From: Leptospira biflexa
GTDB taxonomy: Bacteria; Spirochaetota; UBA4802; UB4802
DNA length: 59,938 nt
Direction: 5' to 3'
Assembly: GCA_020721905.1 (NCBI GenBank)
Contig: DYLU01000012.1
Span: 1 to 59,938, forward strand
Below are positions 18,525-28,270 of the stretch, piece after piece. Every line of letters begins with the position of its first letter. Position 1 is the stretch's first letter. Below the pieces are notes generated by a model. That model was given only the letters and a program-made list of their open reading frames with translations. It was not told where the DNA came from and made no database searches. The position numbers and the translations under genes were made by a program.

Positions 18525-19517
18525 ATGAAGTATATTGCGAAAATTAGTATTGTATTATTGTTAGTTTTTACATGCTCTGCAGTTTTTGCAGGCCAATGGG
18601 TATACAAACCCATGAGCATTAATGCACAGAAAGGTGATGTTGTCTTATCAACCAGTCCAGGTTTTATCATGGATCTTCTGGCAATTTTAGGTTGTTACTG
18701 GAGTCACAGCGGGATGGCAGTTGATAATGGCTTTAATATTCGCCATAACACCATGTATGTGAGCGAAGTACCTATGGAATATAATTATATCTGGTTTATC
18801 AAAACAACGCCAAAACGCATGAATCCCACCCGACTAAGCAACGGATTACCGGGAATACTTACTGAAGATATTGACACAACCTACAATGTAACAAAGAATT
18901 TCCATGCTGCGGGCGGAGCTGTATTAAAACCAACAGCTGCAAATGAAGCATTATACAGACAATATCTGCAGTTAGCGGCTGATAAGCTGCTGTATGTCAA
19001 AGGATATTACCGGGTTAATGCATATGTCAATATGTACCAGCTTGATTATGTGAATTATTATATAACAGGCCGTGGCAACCACTGCTCCGGTACATGCTGG
19101 TATGCCAATTATTTTGCAGGAAAAACCATGAATGTTGCCTATATCCCGCCTTCACTGGTTACACAGTGCGCATATAATCTCTATAATTCAGTAAAGAATA
19201 TGGTGAGGGATGAAGCCGGTGGCTTTGGAGCATTCATCATAGACATTGAGGGCCTCTTTGGCACTGGTGCTGATGAAAAAATAGCAAATCAGATAGTAAA
19301 CACTTTTGGCTGGGACAGGTCATGGGATACGTCTTCATACTGGAGAAGCTATGTCAACCAGTTATCTGCAACAGCTAATGCTCCTGATCATCTGCTGCTG
19401 TATACATACACCAATCCTTCTGGATATAATCCCGGTGTACAAACTACCTCCTCTTCATACTATGGTCAGGTTGATCCACTGGTTATTACCTCCGGATATT
19501 ATTACTGGGTGGATTAA
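18525..19517 (+). CDS. secreted YiiX/NlpC-P60-like permuted papain-fold protein
   Basis: A 330-residue exported protein with a signal peptide ending near VFAG (residues 1-23). The mature part begins with GDVVLSTSP and has YWSHSGM (candidate His) and, about 140 residues later, RGNHCSGTCW (candidate Cys nucleophile); His before Cys is the order of circularly permuted NlpC/P60 or YiiX-like amidases and thioesterases. The C-terminal 130 residues are Tyr/Ser/Gly-rich. A strong GGGGG-type purine run precedes the ATG. It is monocistronic, with a promoter, a palindrome and a terminator of its own. Substrate unknown; peptidoglycan peptide or acyl groups are guesses from the family. Confidence 0.75.
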   Translation: MKYIAKISIVLLLVFTCSAVFAGQWVYKPMSINAQKGDVVLSTSPGFIMDLLAILGCYWSHSGMAVDNGFNIRHNTMYVSEVPMEYNYIWFIKTTPKRMNPTRLSNGLPGILTEDIDTTYNVTKNFHAAGGAVLKPTAANEALYRQYLQLAADKLLYVKGYYRVNAYVNMYQLDYVNYYITGRGNHCSGTCWYANYFAGKTMNVAYIPPSLVTQCAYNLYNSVKNMVRDEAGGFGAFIIDIEGLFGTGADEKIANQIVNTFGWDRSWDTSSYWRSYVNQLSATANAPDHLLLYTYTNPSGYNPGVQTTSSSYYGQVDPLVITSGYYYWVD

Positions 19518-19532
19518 CTGCATGAACACGAC

Positions 19533-19566
19533 AATCCCGGGTGTTATTTCAGCCCGGGATTTTTTT
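19533..19566 (+). terminator. rho-independent terminator
   Basis: AATCCCGGG and CCCGGGATT form a 9-bp GC-rich stem (loop of 11) followed directly by a T run. It lies 15 bp after the stop of the secreted papain-like gene. Confidence 0.9.
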
Positions 19567-19662
19567 ATTGGTTGTTAATTAATTATAATGAGCTATTGAC
19601 AAATTTGAAATTATATTATTTAATAATCGTATAGAACTATTGTGTAAAACAGGATACCATCT

Positions 19663-20928
19663 ATGAAACGCACTTATATTATAACCGGAATCGTTATTTT
19701 TTGTGTTGCAGTATTTTTACTAATACTATCTGTTCATAACAGCAATCAACAGGATGATGCTTCATCAAAAACTCAATCACTGCTGAATGTATTTCAATTT
19801 ATGTCTGCACCCGAACCACAGGAAGAAATCCCGCCAGTTGACCCTGAAAAGGTTGAAACATATGAAATTGAGCAGGCAAATTTCATTAGAGAGATAATAC
19901 TGGAAAAAAATCCAGTCTGCTCAGGTGAGGATTTTAAGGTTACTGTTATTGCCAAAAATCCTTTTGGGCCTGATGCACATTTAGTGTATCGCATCAGCAA
20001 CAAACTGGGCAATCCTGCAATTTTACGATTCAGCAAGGCAGGTTTGCGCGAATTCTATGTAACGGTACGTGATGAAGGTAAACATATTGATATGCGTAAA
20101 GTCCAAATAAATGTTGTTGATTGTGCTGATAAACCAATAGTTACATTGAGTGCGCGGTTACATAATCTGGAACCTGAATCAGCAATATTTGAAGTTACTT
20201 CACAGAAAGGGCTATCCGGTAAATGTACGTATGATTGGGATTTTGGTGATGGTACATACGCAACAACACAAACTGGTTATATTACACATAGTTACGCATC
20301 ACGTGACCAGAAAGGATTGCAGTCAAGCTTTATAGCACAGGTCAAGGTAACTGATGCTAATGGAATATCTGCAATTGGAAGAGGAAGTATATCATTTCCC
20401 AATGTCCATTATCTTTCCAATCTTATGGGAAATCCTGTAATACCAGTTCTTTACAATAAATTTCCATCCATTGATAATGCTTACATCACTGTTGAAATTA
20501 ATATGAAAAATATTTTTGATGAACCGGTTGCATTCAATAATGCTGTCCTTGAATGCAGGCCATGCAATACTGCACTTTCAGCTGATTATAAGAATATCAA
20601 TCCAGACCAAATTTTAGAATCAACTTATTTAGCTCCAAAATCATCCGTGAAGCAATTCCTGAAAGTGCCAAAATCATTATTACCAAAATCTACATGCAAT
20701 CTCAATATTACCTTATCAGGACCATATCCTGATAAAAGGGAAGTATATGCAAAAATTTTTCTCAATATTCCGCCTCAGTCAAAAGATGATATTGACACAT
20801 CACGGGATAAAATAATCACTGATGATGAAATGATACAGAAGCTCAATAAAGCAGCTCAAATACTGGGAAAAGACAGGCCTATAACACCTCAGGATATACA
20901 GAAATTAGAGCGTGAAGGTAAATTATAA
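19663..20928 (+). CDS. membrane-anchored PKD-domain protein
   Basis: A 421-residue protein with an N-terminal membrane segment (about residues 5-24) and no lipobox, so probably anchored in the inner membrane with the rest in the periplasm. A PKD domain is visible around residues 165-245 (YDWDFGDGTYATT then HSYAS and VKVTDANG). A preceding Ig-like region starts near NPVCSGEDFKVTV, and the C-terminal 60 residues are helical and charged. PKD domains mediate protein or glycan contacts. It is convergent with the next gene (5-bp gap). The exact role is unknown. Confidence 0.75.
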   Translation: MKRTYIITGIVIFCVAVFLLILSVHNSNQQDDASSKTQSLLNVFQFMSAPEPQEEIPPVDPEKVETYEIEQANFIREIILEKNPVCSGEDFKVTVIAKNPFGPDAHLVYRISNKLGNPAILRFSKAGLREFYVTVRDEGKHIDMRKVQINVVDCADKPIVTLSARLHNLEPESAIFEVTSQKGLSGKCTYDWDFGDGTYATTQTGYITHSYASRDQKGLQSSFIAQVKVTDANGISAIGRGSISFPNVHYLSNLMGNPVIPVLYNKFPSIDNAYITVEINMKNIFDEPVAFNNAVLECRPCNTALSADYKNINPDQILESTYLAPKSSVKQFLKVPKSLLPKSTCNLNITLSGPYPDKREVYAKIFLNIPPQSKDDIDTSRDKIITDDEMIQKLNKAAQILGKDRPITPQDIQKLEREGKL

Positions 20929-20933
20929 AATAT

Positions 20934-22322
20934 TTATGCTAACAGTATAAATAGTAATACAGCAATTACAATTAAACCTGCTAAAATTCCAATAACCAGG
21001 CTTGTTTTTGAAGAAGTAGCTTCTTCATCTGAAACAGCAAGTTTAGTTTTTACTTTTATATCCTGTTCTTCTGTTGCTTTGCCATAGAGGCTTTCAGTAA
21101 TTTTTACAAATAGAGTATAACCCTTTTTGTTATTATAATTAACTGAATAAACTTGGGCTTCAATTGGTGTGTTTTTATTGTCAATAATCAGGTTCAGCGT
21201 TCTGGCAACATCATATCCATACGGCGTAGATGTATCGATTAACACATAAATAAGATCCCCTTTTTGCAATTGTGAAACCTTTTTTCCAGAAGTTGGCGAT
21301 AATACTACATCAACAGCAACCAGCTTTTTATCAATTTTACTATCGCCTTCCTCCTGATTTTCCTTTTTTTCAAACTGCGATGGGTTATACAGCATATGAA
21401 ACCTGATAGCATCTGTGCGGTGCAATTCAGCACGTACCTGAATATCCTTAAATTGCTGTACCAAAGATGCAAACAACTGGCTGGCTAAACCTGATGCTTC
21501 ATGTTCAATTGCATGTATTAAAGCATCCACGTCCACTTTCCATAAATTTGACTGAATTTCGTGCTGAACAGGTGTAAATCTGTTTGTTTTTTGTGCTGCC
21601 TTAACAATTCTGCTAAATAAATCGTATAATGCATCACTACTTTTTACTTCAGACTGTACCACACTGGAATCATCTAACCAGCAGAAGCAATATAACAATT
21701 TGCGAGTTGTACAATTGACAAAACAAAAACAAATTCCGCTGAATTGACTTGAATCAAGGTAAAGCATAACAATGCCAATATCCTGTTTGCTTTTTTTTAT
21801 AGATTCCTCAGCTGCCTGCCTGTCATTATCATAATACTGTACAGCAATTTCCACCTGCTGAGACAATGTTAAAGAATCAATTTTCTGGGTAATTATTATT
21901 TCATTGTATTGTGCATTTGAGATACTGTCAAACTCAGAATACACATCAACTATATCAATATTTAACGCTGACTTAATTATACGTTGTACTTCATTTACTG
22001 CGGTTATTGGATTATTTTCAATATTATGAAGCAATACATTTAAATTTTTCTGGTCCACTCTTTGCAGAAGATAATTTTTAATGATTTCAAAATATTCTTT
22101 TTGAATAGCATATTGCTGGGATGCTATGGCTACAGCTTCAATAAAATCAATAGATGATACGTTAGCACGGGCATTTTTTAAATTATCCCCTGAAATAAAA
22201 ATCCCGTTTACGCCTATAATTTTGTTATTTTCTTTATCAATAACTGTCAAAAGTAAGCCGGATATATTGAGTTTGGCACAATACACTTTACTTTTTATTG
22301 AGATAAGTGTTTTGACTGACAT
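20934..22322 (-). CDS. C-terminally anchored protein, unknown
   Basis: A 462-residue protein I do not recognise. It has no signal peptide and ends in a single hydrophobic segment (about residues 441-461) that runs to the very C-terminus, so it is likely tail-anchored with the bulk in the cytoplasm. The N-terminal third is mixed alpha/beta, the middle (residues 170-330) helical, and residues 350-425 form a beta-rich module with YVLIDTSTPYGYDVARTL. It is convergent with the PKD gene and divergent from the YihY-like gene, so it is probably transcribed alone. Confidence 0.6.
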   Translation of the reverse strand: MSVKTLISIKSKVYCAKLNISGLLLTVIDKENNKIIGVNGIFISGDNLKNARANVSSIDFIEAVAIASQQYAIQKEYFEIIKNYLLQRVDQKNLNVLLHNIENNPITAVNEVQRIIKSALNIDIVDVYSEFDSISNAQYNEIIITQKIDSLTLSQQVEIAVQYYDNDRQAAEESIKKSKQDIGIVMLYLDSSQFSGICFCFVNCTTRKLLYCFCWLDDSSVVQSEVKSSDALYDLFSRIVKAAQKTNRFTPVQHEIQSNLWKVDVDALIHAIEHEASGLASQLFASLVQQFKDIQVRAELHRTDAIRFHMLYNPSQFEKKENQEEGDSKIDKKLVAVDVVLSPTSGKKVSQLQKGDLIYVLIDTSTPYGYDVARTLNLIIDNKNTPIEAQVYSVNYNNKKGYTLFVKITESLYGKATEEQDIKVKTKLAVSDEEATSSKTSLVIGILAGLIVIAVLLFILLA

Positions 22323-22499
22323 AATTTAATCCTTCATCTATAATTTAAACATACATCATGAGCAAAAGCAATTCTTTTTTAATTAATTAATTTTACCGTT
22401 ATTTTAATATAAATTTTAGCCAAAATATTGTTGACGTTTTGTAAATTACTGTATTTATCATTTAATATCATTATAATAAATAAACAGGGATTACACATT

Positions 22500-24788
22500 A
22501 TGAAAAAAATAATACCTGAATTTAAAAATAGAATACTGGAATTTAAAAATTTCATAATACAGATAATTAATCAGATTTACCGTGGAGAAGAAGCTTTCAA
22601 CTGGCTAACTACCAGGATAATAAATATGATAAAAGTATTCATTGTTGCATCCCGTAAATTTATGAAAGATGACTGTCTTACCAAATCATCATCAATTGCT
22701 TATACTACTATCGTATCGCTTATTCCAACACTTGCTGTAGTTTTAACAATTTATTCAATTTTTTCCGGAGTTGGTGATAAAAAAGACGAGTTGTTCAGAC
22801 GAATAATGTTATTTATGGTTGAGCACAATATCAAAATAAATGTTGATCCCTTTTTTCAAACTATCAGCTCCCTAATTGACAATGCAGCTAAAATTGGTGG
22901 TGTTGGTGCTGTTGTTTTAGCATTCTCGGCAACTGCTGTGTTACGAACATTGGAAAAATCGCTTAATGACATTTTTAAAGTTACCCATCAGCGATCTTTC
23001 TTTTTAAAAGTTATATATTACTGGGCAGCACTAACACTTGGCCCAATTATGATTATAGCTGCAACAGCTGTTGCAACGCAAATATCCAATACATTATCGG
23101 CTCCTCACCTGCATGCTATAGCACATAATAATGGCATGCATTACGTGGCAGGCAGTAAAGCAACAATATTGATTAACAACAAAGATGATGTAAACTTTTC
23201 ACCATTACCAATTGAAATGATAGATTTTGACAATCAGCATATATTTTCATACAATCCAAACGAGAAACTGTTTATACCTGAAGAGTTCAGGATTGAACAA
23301 ATTGAATATAAACGAACAAATTTTTTTGATGTTACGTTTGTTGGTTCAAAAGGTTTTATTGTTGGTGATAATGGCATTATACTAAAATCGCATGATTGGG
23401 GTAAATCATGGCTCATTGAAAAGTGGGGAACATTTAGTTTTAATGATATTGAGATGATAGATGAAACAACTGGATTTATAGCAGCCAACAATGGTTATAT
23501 TCTTTATACCGCTGACGGCGGAAAAACATGGCACGTGATGGACTGGGAAAATGTTAACTCTAATTTCAATGCAATTAGCTTTTATAAGAATAAAGGAGTA
23601 ATTGTTGGTGACAGAGCATACATACTCACTACAACCGACAGGGGAAAAACATGGTCACTGCAGCAGCTTAATCAGGCCAAATATAAAAAGAATTTTCTTA
23701 AGCTGAATAATGTTCAGTTATTTGGCGATGATACGGTTATAATAACTGCTGATGAAGGTTTTTATATTAAAGGTGGTAATAATTTTACAAATTGGTCTGT
23801 TCACAAATTCAAAGACAACAATCTCTATACATTATATTTTACTGATATGCTGAATGGCATTATTGCTGGTGAGAAAGCCGAATTATATTTTACTCATGAT
23901 GGCTGTGAAAAATGGATAGTACAAAAATTAAAGGGTGAAAAGATTAATGAACTTTCGCTCAATAACAATCTGCTATGGGTCATAGGCAATAATAGCATGC
24001 TCATGCTTTCTCGTGATATGGGAAAAACGTGGCAGGGTTTAAAAGGAACAAGTATTGCTGCTTATCTGCTCAACTTCTTTGCACCTTTTTTCTTTATATG
24101 GATTTTATTTCTAATGTGCTACATGATACTTCCCAACATTAAAGTTCCGTTAAAGCCAGCTGCACTTGGAGCATCATTTACCAGCGCAGTGTGGGTGGTG
24201 TTTATACTATTGTTTATAATTTATATTAAAGCATTTGCAAAGAGTACATTTGCAATTTATGGAGCACTTGCATCGTTCCCCATATTTTTATTGATAGTTT
24301 ATTCATCAGCAGTTATCATACTCTACGGTGCCGAAATATCGTATGTGTTAATGAATCCATTAAGCTATAAATACCTTCACAGGGCACTGAAGGACAAAAA
24401 GGACATCCATGTATATACTGCTATAGCAGTGCTGCACCATATCTATAAAAAATTTGAATCTGGCAAAGGTTCCAGCAGTTTTCAGGAATTGCTTCCTTTG
24501 ACATTAAATGATGTTGACTTACTGGATTTACTCTTAGATATCTTTGCTAAAGAGAAATTTATTGTTCATACTGAAGATTTTGGTATAATTCCTTCTAACT
24601 CAAGCAATAATATCACGATAGCAATAATAATAAATGCCGTATTTAATATTTCACTGGACATTCCCCCATCTACGCGGCAGGACAAACTAAAACAGCATGT
24701 ATTAGATCTGTTTGAAGATGTGAAACAATCAATGGAATCAATCATTCAAAATAAAACGTTAGCAGACATAATTAAAGCAACAGAATAA
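22500..24788 (+). CDS. YihY/BrkB-family membrane protein with inserted YCF48-like beta-propeller
   Basis: A 762-residue protein of composite form. Residues 60-200 are the first half of a YihY/BrkB (UPF0761) domain (SSSIAYTTIVSLIPTLAVVL; FSATAVLRTLEKSLNDIF), residues 521-620 the second half (NIKVPLKPAALGASFTSAVW; YGALASFPIFLLIVYSS; GAEISYVL), and the tail a soluble helical domain. Between the halves sit about 300 residues with at least six Trp-containing blade motifs (HDWGKSW, TADGGKTW, TTDRGKTW, THDGCEKW, SRDMGKTW) about 40 apart, as in YCF48/BNR propellers. By charge the insert faces the periplasm. I start at the ATG at 22500; an upstream in-frame ATG (22428) adds an unlikely hydrophobic leader. 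Confidence 0.85.
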   Translation: MKKIIPEFKNRILEFKNFIIQIINQIYRGEEAFNWLTTRIINMIKVFIVASRKFMKDDCLTKSSSIAYTTIVSLIPTLAVVLTIYSIFSGVGDKKDELFRRIMLFMVEHNIKINVDPFFQTISSLIDNAAKIGGVGAVVLAFSATAVLRTLEKSLNDIFKVTHQRSFFLKVIYYWAALTLGPIMIIAATAVATQISNTLSAPHLHAIAHNNGMHYVAGSKATILINNKDDVNFSPLPIEMIDFDNQHIFSYNPNEKLFIPEEFRIEQIEYKRTNFFDVTFVGSKGFIVGDNGIILKSHDWGKSWLIEKWGTFSFNDIEMIDETTGFIAANNGYILYTADGGKTWHVMDWENVNSNFNAISFYKNKGVIVGDRAYILTTTDRGKTWSLQQLNQAKYKKNFLKLNNVQLFGDDTVIITADEGFYIKGGNNFTNWSVHKFKDNNLYTLYFTDMLNGIIAGEKAELYFTHDGCEKWIVQKLKGEKINELSLNNNLLWVIGNNSMLMLSRDMGKTWQGLKGTSIAAYLLNFFAPFFFIWILFLMCYMILPNIKVPLKPAALGASFTSAVWVVFILLFIIYIKAFAKSTFAIYGALASFPIFLLIVYSSAVIILYGAEISYVLMNPLSYKYLHRALKDKKDIHVYTAIAVLHHIYKKFESGKGSSSFQELLPLTLNDVDLLDLLLDIFAKEKFIVHTEDFGIIPSNSSNNITIAIIINAVFNISLDIPPSTRQDKLKQHVLDLFEDVKQSMESIIQNKTLADIIKATE

Positions 24789-24790
24789 TG

Positions 24791-25258
24791 TTATAATAAT
24801 TTTTCAATCTGGCTTATTACATAATTGTCAAATCCCAGATATACTGTATCGCCAATTATAAAAAGGGGAACAGGAACAGGTTCATCTTTTTTTGAATAAC
24901 GATCAGCGGATTTGTAATATGGCAGACCGTTTTTTGTGTAATACGTATACGACTTGCGCTCATGATAAATGAAAGGAGTATCCCCTTTTTTAGATTTAAT
25001 TTTTTCAAGCATAGCAACCAAAATTTTCAGATTTTTTTTGTTATTCTGATCCATAGTACCATATTTATTTAATACTTCATATTTTATAACTTTTATCCTG
25101 TGCATACGGCTTTTATTTTTTAGAAAATATTCATTTGCCTGTTTGCAATATGGGCAAACAGCACTCTCAAAAAAGTAAATTGTTTTTACAGCTGATTCAG
25201 CAACTGCAATATATACAAACAGCATGATAGACAACAATACGAACAGTATCTTTTTCAT
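24791..25258 (-). CDS. secreted thioredoxin-fold protein (CPYC)
   Basis: A 155-residue exported protein: signal peptide at residues 1-21 (KKILFVLLSIMLFVYIAVAES) and a thioredoxin-like domain with YFFESAVCPYCKQA, whose CPYC is the glutaredoxin-type redox pair, and a cis-Pro-like PVPLFIIGD block near the C-terminus. It resembles periplasmic disulfide reductases or glutaredoxin-like proteins. The start at 25258 has AGAGAGG upstream; the open frame further back is not coding. It is 13 bp downstream of the peroxiredoxin reading, and may supply it with electrons in the periplasm (inference). Confidence 0.78.
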   Translation of the reverse strand: MKKILFVLLSIMLFVYIAVAESAVKTIYFFESAVCPYCKQANEYFLKNKSRMHRIKVIKYEVLNKYGTMDQNNKKNLKILVAMLEKIKSKKGDTPFIYHERKSYTYYTKNGLPYYKSADRYSKKDEPVPVPLFIIGDTVYLGFDNYVISQIEKLL

Positions 25259-25271
25259 GGTAAACCTCTCT

Positions 25272-25904
25272 TTAAGGATTAATAAGCGGATCGCCTTTCT
25301 TCCATCCTGCTGGGCACAGTCCTCCACCTCCTTTATACACAGCAATAGCTGCATCCAGTTTCCGTAAAAGCTCGCCTGCACTTCTGCCTATTGACTGATT
25401 ATGGACTTCATAGGCAACAATAATACCAGCAGGATCAACAATAAACGAAGCGCGTAATGACTCGCCCGTGTTGACATCATACACGCTCAATGCTTTTGAC
25501 AAAACCCCGGTTTAATCTGAAAGCATTGGGAAAACGACATCTTTTAACAACTCATTGGTTTGTTTCCATGCTTTGTGTACATATGCGGAATCAGTACTTA
25601 TACTTACAATTTCAGTATTATTGGCTTTAAAATCTTCATAAAATTGCGACATCTCTTTTAACTCAGTTGGGCATACAAAAGTAAAATCACCGGGATAAAA
25701 AAATAAAATAACCCATTTCCCGCGATATGAATGTAAATTTATCTTTTTAATTGACCCATTATGAAATGCATCCAGCGTTATATCAGGGATCTTAGTACCA
25801 ATTAAAGCATTACTCCCCGTGGGCATGATAGAAGTAACAGGTTTTGAACATGTAGCAGTACTAATCATTATAAAAATAATAAGCATATTGTCTATAATTT
25901 TCAT
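25272..25904 (-). pseudogene. 2-Cys peroxiredoxin with lipoprotein-like leader, broken by in-frame TAA
   Basis: One continuous reading frame encodes a typical peroxiredoxin apart from a TAA at 25512-25514. Before it: hydrophobic leader with STATC (possible lipobox), FYPGDFTFVCPTEL (peroxidatic Cys) and VVFPMLSD. Directly after it, in the same frame: TGVLSKALSVYD, GESLRASFIVDP and LCPAGWKKGD (resolving Cys). In homologues SD is followed by a residue such as Lys or Pro then TG, so only that codon is changed; AAA to TAA is one base. No other damage is seen, so the lesion is recent, or an assembly error, or the stop is read through. The truncated first part (130 residues) keeps only the peroxidatic Cys. 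Confidence 0.85.
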
Positions 25905-26156
25905 TTATATCCTCCTCTAAAATGTAACGCTATATTTACCTGTAATTAATGTGGCTTTCGAAATATCAGTTTAGTATCATAAAACTGATTTTAAAAATAT
26001 TTCGTACTCTTATTTCACTTATCAAATTTAAAAAGTTTTACAATTTTATGCGATAGTATTCTTATTAATTGTTCTACATGTTCAAAAAAAAAAGATAATC
26101 ATTGACTTTTTAAAAGTCAACCCCATAATACTGATACTACCCTATATTCCAATGAT

Positions 26157-27038
26157 TTATTGAGATACTATCCTGAACAAAAATGGTATAACAATTACTT
26201 TGCCTTTGATTTCCTCCGGTACTTTGCCAAAATTTTTAGAAAGACGAATTGCATCTATGCAGGAATCATCAATTGCTTTATTGCCCAGAGAGTCAACAAG
26301 GACAACATCAAGCACATTACCATCTCTGTCCATAGTAAAATACAGTTTGATATCCTGTGTTGGTACTGCCATAATGCGCATCCTGCCGGGTGCCATACTT
26401 CCTGTCATTGGATTATAGCCATATATGACTGCATTGGCAAGTAGTGGTGGGTGCCAGTTGGCAGCAACTTTATCTTTCATATTTTTAAAGTAATCAAAAG
26501 GTTTAAATTTTACTGTATTGAAAGAAAAGAATCCATCGCTGGTGAAAAACAGCGCATTTTTTGGGGTGATGCTATATTTGTCAGGGATGCGTGTAAATTC
26601 ATTATCACCCTCAAATTCAGGTACTCCTCCTGCCTCTTCTTTAAAGAAAGTAATGCTGTATTGCGTATTTTCCTGTGCAATCATGATTTTGTCTTTTGCA
26701 GCTGTGCTACTTGATATTCCACCTTTGCCTAACTGCCTAACCCCTTTTTGCATCTTAAAATCCAGTGAGTTATTGAGCCATCTGTCACCTTTTTCTTTTG
26801 TTATATAGCCTTTTGCTTTTGACGTTTTATCAGAAAGAAGCGTATTTTTATTTATATCTTTGATATCATCCTGATTGATGTTAACAATGATATCCCTGCC
26901 TTTGAATAATGAATCGGCTTTCTGTTTTGCAAATACTCCATACCGTATTTGTGCAATTAAAAAAGAAACAATCACAATACTGTGCATGAAAAATGAAACC
27001 AGAAGTACAAGGTCAAATCTTATTTCGGCACGTTCCAT
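26157..27038 (-). CDS. TonB-family energy transducer-like protein
   Basis: A 293-residue protein with one N-terminal membrane segment (about residues 8-30), a long polar periplasmic linker and a C-terminal TonB-like domain (roughly residues 200-293, with YFTMDRDGNVLDVVLVDSLG and DDSCIDAIR). Such proteins couple the inner-membrane proton force to outer-membrane receptors. No exbB, exbD or TonB-dependent receptor is in the window. I use the ATG at 27038, which overlaps the end of the GlmU-like gene by 19 bp and has AAAGG upstream; an earlier in-frame start at 27077 adds 13 residues. Confidence 0.75.
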   Translation of the reverse strand: MERAEIRFDLVLLVSFFMHSIVIVSFLIAQIRYGVFAKQKADSLFKGRDIIVNINQDDIKDINKNTLLSDKTSKAKGYITKEKGDRWLNNSLDFKMQKGVRQLGKGGISSSTAAKDKIMIAQENTQYSITFFKEEAGGVPEFEGDNEFTRIPDKYSITPKNALFFTSDGFFSFNTVKFKPFDYFKNMKDKVAANWHPPLLANAVIYGYNPMTGSMAPGRMRIMAVPTQDIKLYFTMDRDGNVLDVVLVDSLGNKAIDDSCIDAIRLSKNFGKVPEEIKGKVIVIPFLFRIVSQ

Positions 27039-28270
27039 CTTCCAATACCTTTTCTGTATACTTTTGTTTGACCACACACATCTTCCAGCAACTTACGATG
27101 TTCAGCAGTAAAATCAGCATTGCGACGTGACATCATTATTTTGCATGTAGCAAAAAATTTATCCTCCGAAGGCAGATCAACAATCCTACCATCTATATAC
27201 CAGCTGAATGGCGGTATAAACTTTGGCGTGATTGCTCCATTGTTAATGACCATACAACCCGGTCCCATAACAGTACCGGTGTTGATTAATGTTCCTATAC
27301 TGGTCATAGTGTAATCACCTATAAAACATCCCACCTTAAGCAATCCTGTGTTTATTTTATTTTCCCCTATGAATACTTTAACGGTTGTATAATTATTTTT
27401 CAAATCGCTGTTGGTAGTCAGTGCCCCTAAATTTACCCAGCTGCCAACATATGAATGTCCTATAAATCCCTCGTGGTATTTATTGGCAAATCCCTGAAAA
27501 ATAGATTCTTCCACTTCACCACCAATCCTGCACCATGGCCCAATGGTGCAACCTTCTCTCACTTTTGCCTGTAATACTATTGTATTATCTGCAATTGCAC
27601 ATGGCCCCTCAATTCTGGTAAAAGATTTTATTGAGCAACCTTTCCCAATATACACAGGTCCTTTTGTACAATCTATAACTACATAGGGTTCTATTGTTAC
27701 ATCGTCTTCTGCTATTAATTGGGAACTATCGCCCAAAATTGTTACACTGTTGTGCACACCGGGATTTTTTATAAGCCTGAAATCCCGTGTTATAATATCC
27801 CCATTTTTATCAATCAATTCCCACAGAGATGTCATGATATAACCGTTATACTTTTCTATGTGAGCTTTGTCCTGCAAAAAATTTTGTACATCTTCAGTGG
27901 TGGTGAATTGCGGAATGGCAGTTTCATGTATTTTTGCAAGTACAGGGATGCCACCATGCATATAAATGGTATTATTATGTATGTCCGATAGCTGTGGGTA
28001 TATGACCCTTGCATTGATAAACAGCAACTCTTCTGAATGGTTGATTTTCACCGGTTCATTAATATGCAGATGAGGATACTGTATATGAACTATCGCTTCT
28101 AAATGATGTCGTGTATAAAAATAAATTGAGTCAGGAAACTGTGATGGGAATAAAGTGGCATACCGCTTTTGAATGGTGAAAAGTCCGCAGCGAATATCCC
28201 ATACAGGCCTTGTAAGTGTTATTGGGAAAAAGTCATTGTACTGTGAATCTTCAAAAATTATTATTTTCAT
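27020..28270 (-). CDS. GlmU-like putative sugar nucleotidyltransferase
   Basis: A 416-residue two-part protein: an N-terminal nucleotidyltransferase-like region starting IIIFEDSQYNDFFPITLTRP (the usual opening of the bacterial GlmU-like family) and a C-terminal left-handed beta-helix with hexapeptide repeats (residues 200-350: IGKGCSIKSFTRIEGPC, IGPWCRIGGEVEES, GALTTNSDLKNNY). It probably makes or acylates a nucleotide-sugar, but lacks the standard GlmU pyrophosphorylase LAAGxGTRM motif, so the substrate is open. It overlaps the TonB-like gene downstream by 19 bp, so both are expressed together. Confidence 0.82.
   Translation of the reverse strand: MKIIIFEDSQYNDFFPITLTRPVWDIRCGLFTIQKRYATLFPSQFPDSIYFYTRHHLEAIVHIQYPHLHINEPVKINHSEELLFINARVIYPQLSDIHNNTIYMHGGIPVLAKIHETAIPQFTTTEDVQNFLQDKAHIEKYNGYIMTSLWELIDKNGDIITRDFRLIKNPGVHNSVTILGDSSQLIAEDDVTIEPYVVIDCTKGPVYIGKGCSIKSFTRIEGPCAIADNTIVLQAKVREGCTIGPWCRIGGEVEESIFQGFANKYHEGFIGHSYVGSWVNLGALTTNSDLKNNYTTVKVFIGENKINTGLLKVGCFIGDYTMTSIGTLINTGTVMGPGCMVINNGAITPKFIPPFSWYIDGRIVDLPSEDKFFATCKIMMSRRNADFTAEHRKLLEDVCGQTKVYRKGIGRWNVPK

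Noticed and set aside
22428-22499. Upstream start of the YihY-like gene
   Set aside because: It adds a hydrophobic leader that would alter the topology and lacks a ribosome site; 22500 is favoured.
25512-25514. Selenocysteine or pyrrolysine recoding in the peroxiredoxin
   Set aside because: The codon is TAA; Sec uses TGA and Pyl uses TAG.
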